A stretch of 64,000 bases of DNA from Limnochordia bacterium (lineage in GTDB: Bacteria > Bacillota > Limnochordia > Darwinibacteriales > DTU012): NCBI GenBank assembly GCA_007116995.1, contig SKHL01000030.1, forward strand, positions 1-64,000, in the 5' to 3' direction. Under the pieces are notes generated by a model. It was not told where the DNA came from. It did no database searches and worked only from the letters and a program-made list of their open reading frames with translations. How positions within the stretch are numbered: the first letter of the stretch is position 1; every line of letters starts with the position of its first letter. A program made the position numbers and the translations under genes. Below are positions 35,896 to 43,469 of this stretch, one piece after another.

Positions 35896-37116
35896 CTAGA
35901 AATTCTTACTCACGTACTTCCCATTACTCAACGGAACCCGTCTCATATTCACGTTCGTATCCGCACTAATCTTACTAATGTTCTTATAGTCCACGTACGG
36001 TATACCCTCTTCCTTCAACACATTTTCATGTTTGAAGTACCATATCGGCTCATAATTTCCTAAGCTCTTAGACGTATCCTTTCGTTTACCATCCTTACCG
36101 GCACCCGGCATTACCCGAAACAACATAAGATCCTCATGATATAATCGAAACCCTCTCTCACCCGCAATAAACGCAATTATCTTCTTAATATTGGGGATCT
36201 TCTCGAAGATATTAATCGAAAATACCCCATCCTCCTTCAACGCATCAATCGTATTATAAATCGTAGGTCGTAAAAACCCCTTTACCCATAAATCATATGT
36301 ACTAAACATATTACAACTCTGAGTCTCTTCATCACTATACACTTCCGTATTGAAATAAGGAGGACTCGTAAACGCAATATCAAAGTAGTCCTGATACTGA
36401 GGATAGTTTTCTTTTGTAAATGTCTCACTCCCGATACATAATACCTCAGCCTTTTCTATGTTCTTAAAGTTCGTATCCAAGTACTTGATTAAATTACCAG
36501 CATTTTTCGCTGTCTCCGTATTCGGATCCATCCCAATATACTCAGACACATTACTAGCCGCCCAAGCCCCCAAAAGTCTCCCACCATAACCCGCACTCGT
36601 ATCCAAAACCTTAGAATTCGAAGATCGAGGAGAATACAACTCGTACAGCACTTTCGCCACAGCCGGTCGAAAATTAACCACATACCCTACCCTAGCAACC
36701 ATTCTTCCCCACCGAATTAAGTCCATAATACTTGACCCATATGACAACGACTTCTGAATAAACTTTTTCAAGTAATCATCGTCATAAAACGCAGACCGAA
36801 TCGTATGATCACAGTTCTGTTTTTGTACATCATAAATATTAGGGAAGAACTTGTAAAGAAATCCCGTCCCCGCAGTATGAAACCCATAGTGACTCTTTTC
36901 AAAATCATAGATATCTCCCGACCCCACGTCAATGAGATTTCTAAGACTTTTCATATCATCCTCTATGTCACTGATATAATCCGGAAATGTATTCACACTC
37001 CGAATTATCCGAAACGCCTCTTCCTCCATCTCCAACTTCTTCTCGTCACTTGATACCTTGTACTCATTGTAAAATGATTCCGGAATTAAATCTGAGTACT
37101 GATTACGAATTGTCAT
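35896..37116 (-). CDS. DNA methyltransferase (N4/N6 amino-MTase)
   Basis: 406 aa from ATG 37116 (AGGGAGTGG upstream). SAM-binding motif I DTSAGYGGRLLGA (about 172-184) and motif IV FTSPPYFNTE (about 249-258), as in amino-methyltransferases with TSPPY. Order I then IV suggests beta/gamma-like permutation with the target-recognition part unclear; an N-terminal ~150-residue helical domain is unusual. No restriction enzyme gene is nearby, so an orphan role (self-protection from host restriction or regulation) is likely. Confidence 0.82.
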   Translation of the reverse strand: MTIRNQYSDLIPESFYNEYKVSSDEKKLEMEEEAFRIIRSVNTFPDYISDIEDDMKSLRNLIDVGSGDIYDFEKSHYGFHTAGTGFLYKFFPNIYDVQKQNCDHTIRSAFYDDDYLKKFIQKSLSYGSSIMDLIRWGRMVARVGYVVNFRPAVAKVLYELYSPRSSNSKVLDTSAGYGGRLLGAWAASNVSEYIGMDPNTETAKNAGNLIKYLDTNFKNIEKAEVLCIGSETFTKENYPQYQDYFDIAFTSPPYFNTEVYSDEETQSCNMFSTYDLWVKGFLRPTIYNTIDALKEDGVFSINIFEKIPNIKKIIAFIAGERGFRLYHEDLMLFRVMPGAGKDGKRKDTSKSLGNYEPIWYFKHENVLKEEGIPYVDYKNISKISADTNVNMRRVPLSNGKYVSKNF

Positions 37117-37203
37117 AAACAACCACTCCCTAGTATGAAATTCTACTCTTATCTATACGGAAAAAAGAGGAGCTATCTCAGCCCCTCTTCTGTCTTTCTC
37201 AGT

Positions 37204-37563
37204 TTAACAATCAAATCCACAGTGTTCACATCTCATCCGAGTAACTTCCTCAGATGCCGGAGACCCCCAACACTCTCCACGATATTCCCTTTCATTCCAG
37301 ACAGCCAATCCACCAGTCCCACACTCAGGACAAAAATCATCTTTTATTAGATTACTTTCTACTTTACCTATCTCATATGTGATTTCCTTCAGTCTGTCAC
37401 TGTCTGTTCCAATATTCCGTAGATACATTGAAACAACCCTCAGACTCTCCAGATACCCGAACTCATCATGTACATCCTCACTAAAACCTGACTCGATAAC
37501 CTCTTTTAAACTGTTGATTAACTTCTTTTCCTCAGTTACTTTCCGTACCAATGTATTTGTCAT
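37204..37563 (-). CDS. Coiled-coil/zinc-ribbon protein under an early promoter
   Basis: 119 aa from ATG 37563 (AGAAAGGGG upstream). The first two thirds are helical (KKLINSLKEVIESGFSED). The C-terminal part has FCPECGTGG and MRCEHCGF, a CxxC/CxxC zinc ribbon. A host-type promoter (37632-37660) ends about 70 bases upstream, so it is probably an early product; a transcription or takeover factor is a reasonable guess. Confidence 0.7.
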   Translation of the reverse strand: MTNTLVRKVTEEKKLINSLKEVIESGFSEDVHDEFGYLESLRVVSMYLRNIGTDSDRLKEITYEIGKVESNLIKDDFCPECGTGGLAVWNEREYRGECWGSPASEEVTRMRCEHCGFDC

Positions 37564-37631
37564 GTCTGTAAGACCCCTTTCTAAGTTATGATATTTCTTC
37601 CTCACTACTATCTTATCCCGACCACAGCTTA

Positions 37632-37660
37632 ATTATACCATAGATCGTCTATTTTTTCAA
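37632..37660 (-). promoter_or_regulatory. Host sigma-A-type promoter P2
   Basis: -35 TTGAAA (37660..37655), 17-bp spacer, -10 TATAAT (37637..37632) preceded by TGG. It follows the clamp-gene terminator and reads into the zinc-ribbon gene at 37563. Confidence 0.83.
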
Positions 37661-37673
37661 GAGAAAATAAAAA

Positions 37674-37702
37674 AATAAGGATACTAAGATAGCACCCTTA
37701 TT
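37674..37702 (-). terminator. Intrinsic terminator after the sliding-clamp gene
   Basis: AATAAGG...CCTTATT hairpin followed by seven T. Confidence 0.72.
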
Positions 37703-37720
37703 TTTTATCTGTGTTTTTCC

Positions 37721-38965
37721 TTACTCAGAATCAACGTATAGAACTGACTTAAACGAATCCGATACCACTCCGATACCGTCTTTATTTAAGATCAATCCAA
37801 CCATCGAATCCTGAGAAAATACCTTCAGTAACGAACGAAGTAAGTTCGACTGAATAGATACGTCACCATTCAACACTTTCGGAGAATCGTTAGGCGCACC
37901 CATAAGTACCATGTTAATATCTTTTCTCTTATCCTTCTTCTTAATCGACGCAGAAATAAATCCATCCTCTGTATAATTAAAGAAGATCCGAGAAATACTT
38001 CCATTCACCGTGTTTGACGCATGATCTGCAGCCTTCGCTAACTGTGCGTAGTTCACATATACCGGAGAATTCGATTTAATAAGAGTATCTACTGAGTCCA
38101 ACATAGTCTTCGGAGGAGCATAATCCGCAACACCCACACTGTACACAAAATCTTTCGTAGATAAGAAGATTCGATTCTCCTGTCTGTGTACGTCAATCTC
38201 TTTCGACTCACTACCACTCGTTAAAACATAGAGAATCTGAACATCTTTAATACTCAGATCCATCTTAGGGAACTTCTCCCCATCAAACATCGCCACACTA
38301 ATCAAATAAATCGACATAGCACCCTTATCAGAAAAGAAAATTCTCCTCTGAGACGGTGTGACACCCGAGTTAGCTAACGGATACAGGTTTTTTAGAACCT
38401 GAAAGAATGTATTTGAAGTTAGACTACCCAGAGACTCCTTTTCCCCATCTACACTAAACTCTAACTGATCCTCCTGTACGTCAACAATATCAACCTCCGC
38501 ATCTCCACCCATAACCTTTAAGAAATACGAACCATCTTTCTTATACAGTGTAAATGAAGATCCACATAATTTTACCAGCTCACTAATGACCGGCAAACTA
38601 ATAGGGATAAAGTCCTCTAGTACATTACTAGAATTAAGTAGTGTAATCGCCTTCTCAACATAGATATCCACGTCCGTAATCGTAACCCATAACTGATTCC
38701 CTTTCACCTTTAGACCAATAGTCCTCGCAACAACATCACGACCCGAACCCTTAGACACCACATTCGCGACCTTTAAAATATCCGATATTTTCTTCGTAGG
38801 AACACGAATATGTTCCTCATCAATCACAACCTCTTCTTTACCAGAAAAAGAAATATCATCTTCTTCCGTATCTTCGTCTGAATCTGTTAGACCTAAAAGA
38901 TCGTCTAATGTTGTGTCCTGATCCAGATCTTCCCTCTCAAAATCTTTTTCGTTGACTTCTGACAT
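37721..38965 (-). CDS. dnaN: DNA polymerase sliding clamp, beta-type, with acidic N-terminal extension
   Basis: 414 aa, ATG after AGAGAGGG. Residues ~1-50 are a disordered acidic leader (DQDTTLDDLLGLTDSDEDTE) absent from bacterial beta clamps. From ~54 (IRVPTKKISDILKVANVVS) the protein has the repeated beta-clamp folds (KVKGNQLWVTITDVDIYVEK, FIPISLPVISELVKL, a late LLRSLLKVFSQDSMVGLIL). It should be loaded by the DnaX-like ATPase at 14986. In T4-like systems the clamp also activates late transcription with the gp55 sigma factor, which this phage also encodes. Confidence 0.83.
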   Translation of the reverse strand: MSEVNEKDFEREDLDQDTTLDDLLGLTDSDEDTEEDDISFSGKEEVVIDEEHIRVPTKKISDILKVANVVSKGSGRDVVARTIGLKVKGNQLWVTITDVDIYVEKAITLLNSSNVLEDFIPISLPVISELVKLCGSSFTLYKKDGSYFLKVMGGDAEVDIVDVQEDQLEFSVDGEKESLGSLTSNTFFQVLKNLYPLANSGVTPSQRRIFFSDKGAMSIYLISVAMFDGEKFPKMDLSIKDVQILYVLTSGSESKEIDVHRQENRIFLSTKDFVYSVGVADYAPPKTMLDSVDTLIKSNSPVYVNYAQLAKAADHASNTVNGSISRIFFNYTEDGFISASIKKKDKRKDINMVLMGAPNDSPKVLNGDVSIQSNLLRSLLKVFSQDSMVGLILNKDGIGVVSDSFKSVLYVDSE

Positions 38966-39000
38966 ATAATTACCCTCTCTCCTCTTAAATTACACTCTTC

Positions 39001-39014
39001 CTATCTCTATACGG
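39001..39014 (-). promoter_or_regulatory. Late-type promoter, CCGTATAGAGATAG
   Basis: TTTTTCCGTATAGAGATAG 36 bases before the clamp ATG. Confidence 0.55.
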
Positions 39015-39085
39015 AAAAACTACCAGTAAATGAACTATTTTCCATATAACCTAATAGTCATTATATCAGTAGCTCTTTCCACACT

Positions 39086-39235
39086 CTACACAATAATATA
39101 CTCTTTTTCACAGCAAGGGCTAACATAGAAAAAAGAATCACCAAATAAAACTGATTGAGACTTGTAGAATGTTTTACCACACCCACAACACTGCTTTCTT
39201 TTGTAACTGAAGTAATACTTCAGCCATCTCAGCAT
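39086..39235 (-). CDS. Small zinc-ribbon protein (49 aa)
   Basis: ATG at 39235 with GGGAGGGG upstream. Starts MLRWLKYYFSYKRK, then QCCGCGKTF and SPCCEKEY, a four-cysteine zinc cluster. Similar in plan to the 47-aa product at 44608. Function unknown. Confidence 0.68.
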   Translation of the reverse strand: MLRWLKYYFSYKRKQCCGCGKTFYKSQSVLFGDSFFYVSPCCEKEYIIV

Positions 39236-39263
39236 TTCCTATCCCCTCCCTATCTCTAGAAAA

Positions 39264-39623
39264 TTAAGACTTATTACTACACTCAGTTACAAGATACACC
39301 GTATAATCTCCCATACTAGACCCAAGTACTTTCTCTATCGCTTTATCCCAAACCTTCTGACCCTCACGAACCCATCCACACTCAATAGGATTACACTTCT
39401 TACATCTCCAACAAATACTACTAATGTTTGAAAAAGAGTCTCCACTAGCTACCCTATCCCGATCCTCTAACCCCAACTCACGTCTCTTTCGATAAATAGC
39501 TGTATCCGAACACTCCATAATACTAGCAATATCCTTAACACTAAGATCCGTATTTCCCCATAAACTCCGTAACTCATCACACAATTCCTTATTCCAAGTT
39601 TTCGGTCTCCCCAACGTTTTCAA
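39264..39623 (-). CDS. GcrA-like HTH plus zinc-cluster protein
   Basis: 119 aa from TTG 39623, six bases after GTGGGGGTG (a GTG five codons earlier lies in that site). The N-terminus (TWNKELCDELRSLWGNTDLS ... IASIMECSDTAIYRKRRELGL) is the helix-turn-helix pattern of GcrA/HTH_23-like proteins. A CWRCKKCNPIECGW zinc cluster follows. Likely a DNA-binding regulator. Confidence 0.72.
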   Translation of the reverse strand: MKTLGRPKTWNKELCDELRSLWGNTDLSVKDIASIMECSDTAIYRKRRELGLEDRDRVASGDSFSNISSICWRCKKCNPIECGWVREGQKVWDKAIEKVLGSSMGDYTVYLVTECSNKS

Positions 39624-39638
39624 AGCTATCACCCCCAC

Positions 39639-39912
39639 CCAAAGAGATTAGATGTTACCCAGTAAAAGTAAGGTAGAAAGGGTATTCCCCAAACCCCTTC
39701 TACCACGTTACCCACAAAATCCCAGTTGTATATCTCTAAACTCCTACATACCAAAGATACAGCAAACCACAACTCTAGGGCTCATTATAACTTTTCACCA
39801 GATAACGAGAATACCCACTACGAGAACCGTGCAAACCACCAGAACCCATGAAAGATATCCGTTCAAAACCTATACACCCCACCCCCTATAATCTCTTCTC
39901 CTCTATATATAA
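39639..39912 (-). other. Intergenic region with a strong hairpin and a possible 23-residue membrane peptide
   Basis: No gene of normal size. A TTG at about 39858, after GGGGGTGGGG, could start a 23-residue, almost wholly hydrophobic peptide (LNGYLSWVLVVC...VGILVIW). Nearer the HTH gene is the hairpin GGTAGAAGGG...CCCTTTCTACC (39692-39724) between two GGGTAAC direct repeats, then TTACTTTT. A TATATATAGAG core at 39901 could be its promoter. This could be a small RNA, an attenuator or a membrane-peptide gene. Confidence 0.4.
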
Positions 39913-39913
39913 C
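39901..39913 (-). promoter_or_regulatory. Possible late promoter core (GTTATATATAGAG)
   Basis: Overlaps the stop of the deformylase gene; lacks CCG. Confidence 0.3.
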
Positions 39914-40359
39914 TAGCCCACCCTGTCCAAAATCAGTCTACCATTCAAGTGATCCAATTCATGTTGAAATACACACGACCGTAGATCCACAAACCGCCCC
40001 TTCTTAAACTTACCCTCTTCATTGTAGTACTCCACATCTATCTTACGAGGACGAGTAATCCCAAGTTCCTTCCCCGGAACACTCAGACACCCCTCTTTAT
40101 GTACAGCCAAAACCTTACCCTTCTTAACAATTTTAGGGTTAATTACCGTCTCTATTTTAGACCCTTTTCTCATAATAAAACACCGATACAATAAACCCAC
40201 CTGAGGCATAGCCAACCCAAGACCTTCTACCTCCAGTAATAAGTCCTTCATCTTATCTATTTCCGGACGTAATGAATCCAAAGTCTCTAAATTAACGTCC
40301 TCAGATACTTGTCCCAAAACAGACCGTCGCTCTTCATTTTTTAACGTGATGATCTCCAT
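39913..40359 (-). CDS. def: Peptide deformylase
   Basis: 148 aa from ATG 40359, after GGTGGGGGTGGAG; a longer frame reaching 40455 runs through a promoter and terminator and is rejected. Motif 1 GLGLAMPQVGL (consensus GxGxAAxQ), motif 2 EGCLSVPG (metal Cys), motif 3 QHELDHLNG (HExxH). It removes N-formyl groups from nascent proteins. Phage deformylases have been linked to shut-down or retuning of host functions. A late-type promoter lies 14 bases upstream. Confidence 0.9.
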   Translation of the reverse strand: MEIITLKNEERRSVLGQVSEDVNLETLDSLRPEIDKMKDLLLEVEGLGLAMPQVGLLYRCFIMRKGSKIETVINPKIVKKGKVLAVHKEGCLSVPGKELGITRPRKIDVEYYNEEGKFKKGRFVDLRSCVFQHELDHLNGRLILDRVG

Positions 40360-40372
40360 ATCTCCACCCCCA

Positions 40373-40386
40373 CCTATATATACGGG
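40373..40386 (-). promoter_or_regulatory. Late-type promoter, CCCGTATATATAGG
   Basis: Between the ncRNA-unit terminator and the deformylase start, 14 bases before the ATG. Confidence 0.6.
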
Positions 40387-40396
40387 AAATATATAC

Positions 40397-40428
40397 AAAA
40401 AAAGAGACATTTCAAAAAGAAATGTCTC
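40397..40428 (-). terminator. Strong intrinsic terminator of the ncRNA unit
   Basis: GAGACATTTC-TTTTT-GAAATGTCTC, a perfect 10-bp stem followed by seven T. Confidence 0.85.
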
Positions 40429-40676
40429 CCTTATAAAGTGTATAGGTAGAACCATTACTTATAAAGCACGTTCACTTATTGTCTACTTGGCTACTTCATC
40501 TATACTCCCGGCTGTTCATGTATTGTTGTCCGGCTGATCATTTCCACCCGAAGTATCTGGCTGACTTCGATCATTCTATTTTGTTACCAGACTTATCAGC
40601 TAAGTACCTTTTCCTAAGATAGGTACAACACCCCAGTACCCTTCGTGACTTTTCACCTACCATAAACTTTCAGACA
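40404..40676 (-). ncRNA. Candidate structured non-coding RNA
   Basis: A promoter-like element (40677-40685) and a strong terminator (40404-40428) bracket about 250 bases with no convincing coding frame; the longest ATG frame is 30 codons and has no ribosome-binding site. Local helices include GTACCT...AGGTAC, CGAAGT...ACTTCG inside flanking GATC...GATC, and two CAGCCGG copies. This is the longest stretch between genes in the window and a separate transcription unit. Role unknown. Confidence 0.5.
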
Positions 40677-40685
40677 CCTATACGA
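40677..40685 (-). promoter_or_regulatory. Late-type promoter variant, TCGTATAGG
   Basis: TTTTTTCGTATAGG directly after the terminator of the gene at 40769, heading the ncRNA unit. Confidence 0.48.
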
Positions 40686-40716
40686 AAAAACCTATTCGGT
40701 AGTCTTTAACTACCCG
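40686..40716 (-). terminator. Intrinsic terminator after the DnaJ-finger-like gene
   Basis: GGGTAGTTAAAGACTACC hairpin then GAATAGGTTTTTT; a second palindrome GAGAACAATGTTCTC lies just before it (40715-40730). Confidence 0.62.
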
Positions 40717-40768
40717 AGAACATTGTTCTCACTCCTTTAATATGATTTTATTGTCAAACTAATTAGTA

Positions 40769-41095
40769 CTATACCTCATCCCTATACCCAACCAACTCTG
40801 TTACAGGAACTTTCTTTGTTTTCGTATACCCACGACCCTCACACAAGTCACAGTCAACCCACTTCGTCCTCATATCCCTAACCCAATTACTATCAGGAAA
40901 TCCTTTAGGATACGCATTATATGTAATCTTTAACTTTCCCTCCGACTTACACTTAGGGCACTTATGTATATACCCATGTCTTTTTTGTACACACAACGAG
41001 TGTAAAAGCTCAAATTTATCTCTTTCCCCTCTTTTTGAACAGTAAACTACATACTCCCCATCTCTAAACGGATGACCACATTCCCCACACATCAT
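40769..41095 (-). CDS. Zinc-finger protein with DnaJ-like CxxC repeats
   Basis: 108 aa from ATG 41095 (AAGGGGATAAAAAAT upstream). CGECGHPF, CSKRG, KCPKCKSEGK and CDLCEGRGYTK give repeated CxxC units like the cysteine-rich region of DnaJ, without a J domain. Possibly a chaperone-like adaptor; function unknown. Confidence 0.68.
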   Translation of the reverse strand: MMCGECGHPFRDGEYVVYCSKRGERDKFELLHSLCVQKRHGYIHKCPKCKSEGKLKITYNAYPKGFPDSNWVRDMRTKWVDCDLCEGRGYTKTKKVPVTELVGYRDEV

Positions 41096-41116
41096 ATTTT
41101 TTATCCCCTTCAATGT

Positions 41117-41160
41117 TAAGTTAGTGTGTCACTTGAGTCGCACGCTACGTACGGCTCAAG
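41117..41160 (-). other. Long inverted repeat between the tRNAs and the zinc-finger gene
   Basis: CACTTGAG-CCGTACGTAGCGTGCGA-CTCAAGTG, an 8-bp perfect outer stem that extends inward with GC pairs. There is no T-run. It may be an RNA-processing or stability element downstream of the tRNAs. GTACGTAACGTA just upstream is also palindromic. Confidence 0.5.
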
Positions 41161-41223
41161 TGTGAAGTTTAGAGTATACGTTACGTACACCCACCACCCC
41201 TGATATACACACTAAAATTTATA

Positions 41224-41312
41224 TGGCAGAAAGGGTGTGATTCGAACCCACGGAGGCTACTAACCCCAACGATTTTCAAGACCGTCCCAATCGTCCACTC
41301 TGGCACCTTTCT
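41224..41312 (-). tRNA. tRNA-Ser (anticodon UGA)
   Basis: 89 nt including encoded CCA. Acceptor AGAAAGG/CCTTTCT, U8, D-arm, anticodon stem ACGGT/ATCGT with loop CTTGAAA (anticodon TGA), a long class II variable arm (GGGG...CCTC) and TTCGAAT T-loop; one G-A mismatch in the T-stem. Confidence 0.92.
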
Positions 41313-41324
41313 GTGAATACGAAA

Positions 41325-41402
41325 TGGCGTGCCTGGTAGGACTCGAACCTACGACACCGAGCTTAGAAGGCTCGTGCTACTATCCAACTGAGCTACAGGC
41401 AC
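41325..41402 (-). tRNA. tRNA-Arg (anticodon UCU)
   Basis: 78 nt including encoded CCA. Acceptor GTGCCTG/CAGGCAC, anticodon stem CGAGC/GCTCG with loop CTTCTAA (anticodon TCT), T-arm GTAGG/CCTAC. The D-stem is short with one extra base. It reads AGA/AGG, common in phage genes and often rare in hosts. Confidence 0.92.
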
Positions 41403-41408
41403 ATAAAA

Positions 41409-41630
41409 CTACCAAAACAAATGACCCAACAATAGACCCCAGATAAACCCATACAATCCAATAGCTAAACTGAGTGGTAACGGATATGTCTGTACATAGT
41501 ATCTCATAACATCCGTTAGTAACGGTTTTTTCTTCTTCAAAACATACAACTCATACCCACCCAACGCTACTACCGGAATAACAAATAAAAACACCACCCA
41601 CATCCACAACCCAGTAACCATATAATCCAC
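41409..41630 (-). CDS. Two-helix membrane protein
   Basis: 73 aa, GTG start after GGTGGTGATAGG. Hydrophobic helices at about 5-30 and 51-72 joined by a basic loop (LKKKKPLL). No family recognised; lies directly upstream of the tRNA pair. Confidence 0.65.
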   Translation of the reverse strand: MDYMVTGLWMWVVFLFVIPVVALGGYELYVLKKKKPLLTDVMRYYVQTYPLPLSLAIGLYGFIWGLLLGHLFW

Positions 41631-41661
41631 TACCTATCACCACCCTGTTTAGAGTATGAAT

Positions 41662-42399
41662 CTATATCACAACCAACCCAGTACCACACTCAGCACAAAA
41701 CTTATTTATCCCTGAGTTAGACGTACCACACGTCTGACACTCTAACTTAGCCTTAACCGTTAACGGCTTAGTAACTTCCGTCTCCGTATTAGGGTCTTTT
41801 CCTTTGAGTTGGAGACTCAGAACATGAACCGTAGACTCTAGTGTACCAATATGACCCTCTACGAATTTCTGATCACTAACAGACCCTCCAACCGTAATTC
41901 CATCATCAAACGAGTCCATCTGAACATCAGACGATACCGGAATACCTCTCGTCATAGTATCGTTACTAAACGAAGTACTCTGGCTCGTAAATGTACCTGT
42001 CCCCGAAGACCGATACAATGTGTTAATAAATGGAGGTCGAACTTGAACCTCTTCCTCAAACCGATATGATACTCGAACTATCCCATCGTCAACCCTATCC
42101 CCACGAAACTCACTAATCTTATCTGTCTTCTCAATGAACTTGAACCGATTCCCAGAATCCAAAGAACCTTTGATAAACCGTTCAACCTCAGAAGAAGAAT
42201 TCCCTCCTACGATAAGACTGTGACCATTCAACACATCTTCCCCATCAATACTAATCGAAACACTCGCCTTCACGTTACGCAAGTTCTTAACCAACAAAGA
42301 GTACTCTGACCCGAAAGGTAGATACACAATGTTATCTCTCTCCCGTAACACCTTACCATTACACTTCACAACAACAACCAAATCATTCTTAAATACCAT
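41662..42399 (-). CDS. Conserved phage-type protein with C-terminal zinc ribbon
   Basis: 245 aa from ATG 42399 (GGGGAAA upstream). The N-terminal beta-rich domain has SISIDGEDVLNGHSLIVGG and SEVERFIKGSLDSGNRFKF, a pattern I associate with a widespread phage family of unknown function. Then comes a Ser/Thr/Asp-rich linker and an ECQTCGTSN...FCAECGTG zinc ribbon at the very end. The linker-plus-ribbon plan suggests a tethered binding module. Confidence 0.7.
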   Translation of the reverse strand: MVFKNDLVVVVKCNGKVLRERDNIVYLPFGSEYSLLVKNLRNVKASVSISIDGEDVLNGHSLIVGGNSSSEVERFIKGSLDSGNRFKFIEKTDKISEFRGDRVDDGIVRVSYRFEEEVQVRPPFINTLYRSSGTGTFTSQSTSFSNDTMTRGIPVSSDVQMDSFDDGITVGGSVSDQKFVEGHIGTLESTVHVLSLQLKGKDPNTETEVTKPLTVKAKLECQTCGTSNSGINKFCAECGTGLVVI

Positions 42400-42511
42400 A
42401 GACACATTTCCCCATTACGGTAGACGGACTAACTACCTGATTTTTTGTTTAAAGTCCATACCCTTATGTATAAAATGATTGTACGAAAACAACCACTTTA
42501 TTCACATACAT

Positions 42512-42521
42512 CTATATACGG
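42512..42521 (-). promoter_or_regulatory. Late-type promoter, CCGTATATAG
   Basis: TTTTTTCCGTATATAGATG just after the HD-gene stop; leaves a ~110-base leader before the ATG at 42399. Confidence 0.58.
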
Positions 42522-42532
42522 AAAAAATACCA

Positions 42533-43129
42533 CTAAAACCCATACCCGACTTCCCCCACCAAAAAATTAAATCTACCGATAAAATTACTTCTAATATCCT
42601 CTGTCTCCAAGTCCTTCACCGAGTTAATTGTCTCTATGATCTTCTGATTGAAATCACTAGGGTTGTAGTCATTCCATATCGTTCCACTACTTTTCATAAA
42701 AAGTCTCGCCTCATTCTTTAGAACTCGATAATCAATGTCCTTCGCAATCCCCAACTCTTCCTCCGTGTAATCACCTATATACTTCCGAAGAATCATACCC
42801 ATCAACTTCTTCTCGTACAACACATAATCAGCGAAAAATTCTTTAATCGGTTTCGCTACGTCTGCTAAGTATGCCTCAGATGCATCGTGTAGCAAACAAA
42901 GCATCTGAATTCGAGAATTATATCCCTCATTATGAGCAACTAATTCACAGATATACGAATGAGCACCCACTGAGTAAAATATGTCCGTATGACCTGTAAA
43001 CCGACATATATGAGATAAAGCATGTGCTATATCCACTATATCAATCTCATCTTCTCTCGGATCCAAAGGATAAATAATCTTCCCTGTATACGTCTCTACC
43101 CAACCACCAAATCTAGATTCCGTCTTCAT
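42533..43129 (-). CDS. HD-domain phosphohydrolase (YfbR/5'-nucleotidase-like)
   Basis: 198 aa from ATG 43129. HD motifs: HALSHICRFTGH (His), SVGAHSYICE (His), CLLHDASEAYLADVAKPIK (His-Asp and the flanking helix), and a late KDIDYRVLKNEA (Asp). This is the layout of YfbR-type dNMP phosphatases common in phages. It may dephosphorylate deoxynucleotides alongside dUTPase and thymidine kinase. Confidence 0.84.
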   Translation of the reverse strand: MKTESRFGGWVETYTGKIIYPLDPREDEIDIVDIAHALSHICRFTGHTDIFYSVGAHSYICELVAHNEGYNSRIQMLCLLHDASEAYLADVAKPIKEFFADYVLYEKKLMGMILRKYIGDYTEEELGIAKDIDYRVLKNEARLFMKSSGTIWNDYNPSDFNQKIIETINSVKDLETEDIRSNFIGRFNFLVGEVGYGF

Positions 43130-43133
43130 CCCA

Positions 43134-43469
43134 CTACACACCTCTGTAGTACTTAAACAGACGTATCAAGTACCGAATCTGTTTTATACAGAAATCTATA
43201 AATACACTAGCCAGAAAAATAGAGATAAAACCGATAAGAAGAGCCCCAACAATCTCATCTATTTCCAAGCTCAGATCAAAGAAACTTGATAGAATAAAAG
43301 AAGCCATCTGCACAACTACGTACATTAACATGATCATAATCCCAATTACAAGAGAAACCGCAAAAAAACAAAGAAGATTAGACAGTATATTTCCCCCCAC
43401 ATCCTTCATAACACACTTCCAAACTGATAATGTCCTTAAATTTATATCCTCCCCCTTATATTTAACCAC
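43134..43469 (-). CDS. Two-helix membrane protein
   Basis: 111 aa, GTG start after GGAGGG, overlapping the upstream gene by 28 bases. Hydrophobic segments at about 30-60 and 72-92, basic C-terminus (KQIRYLIRLFKYYRG). Unknown function. Confidence 0.62.
   Translation of the reverse strand: MVKYKGEDINLRTLSVWKCVMKDVGGNILSNLLCFFAVSLVIGIMIMLMYVVVQMASFILSSFFDLSLEIDEIVGALLIGFISIFLASVFIDFCIKQIRYLIRLFKYYRGV

Noticed and set aside
40360..40455. Longer N-terminus for peptide deformylase
   Set aside because: It would translate through a terminator hairpin and the late promoter; the ATG at 40359 has a strong ribosome-binding site and a normal deformylase N-terminus.
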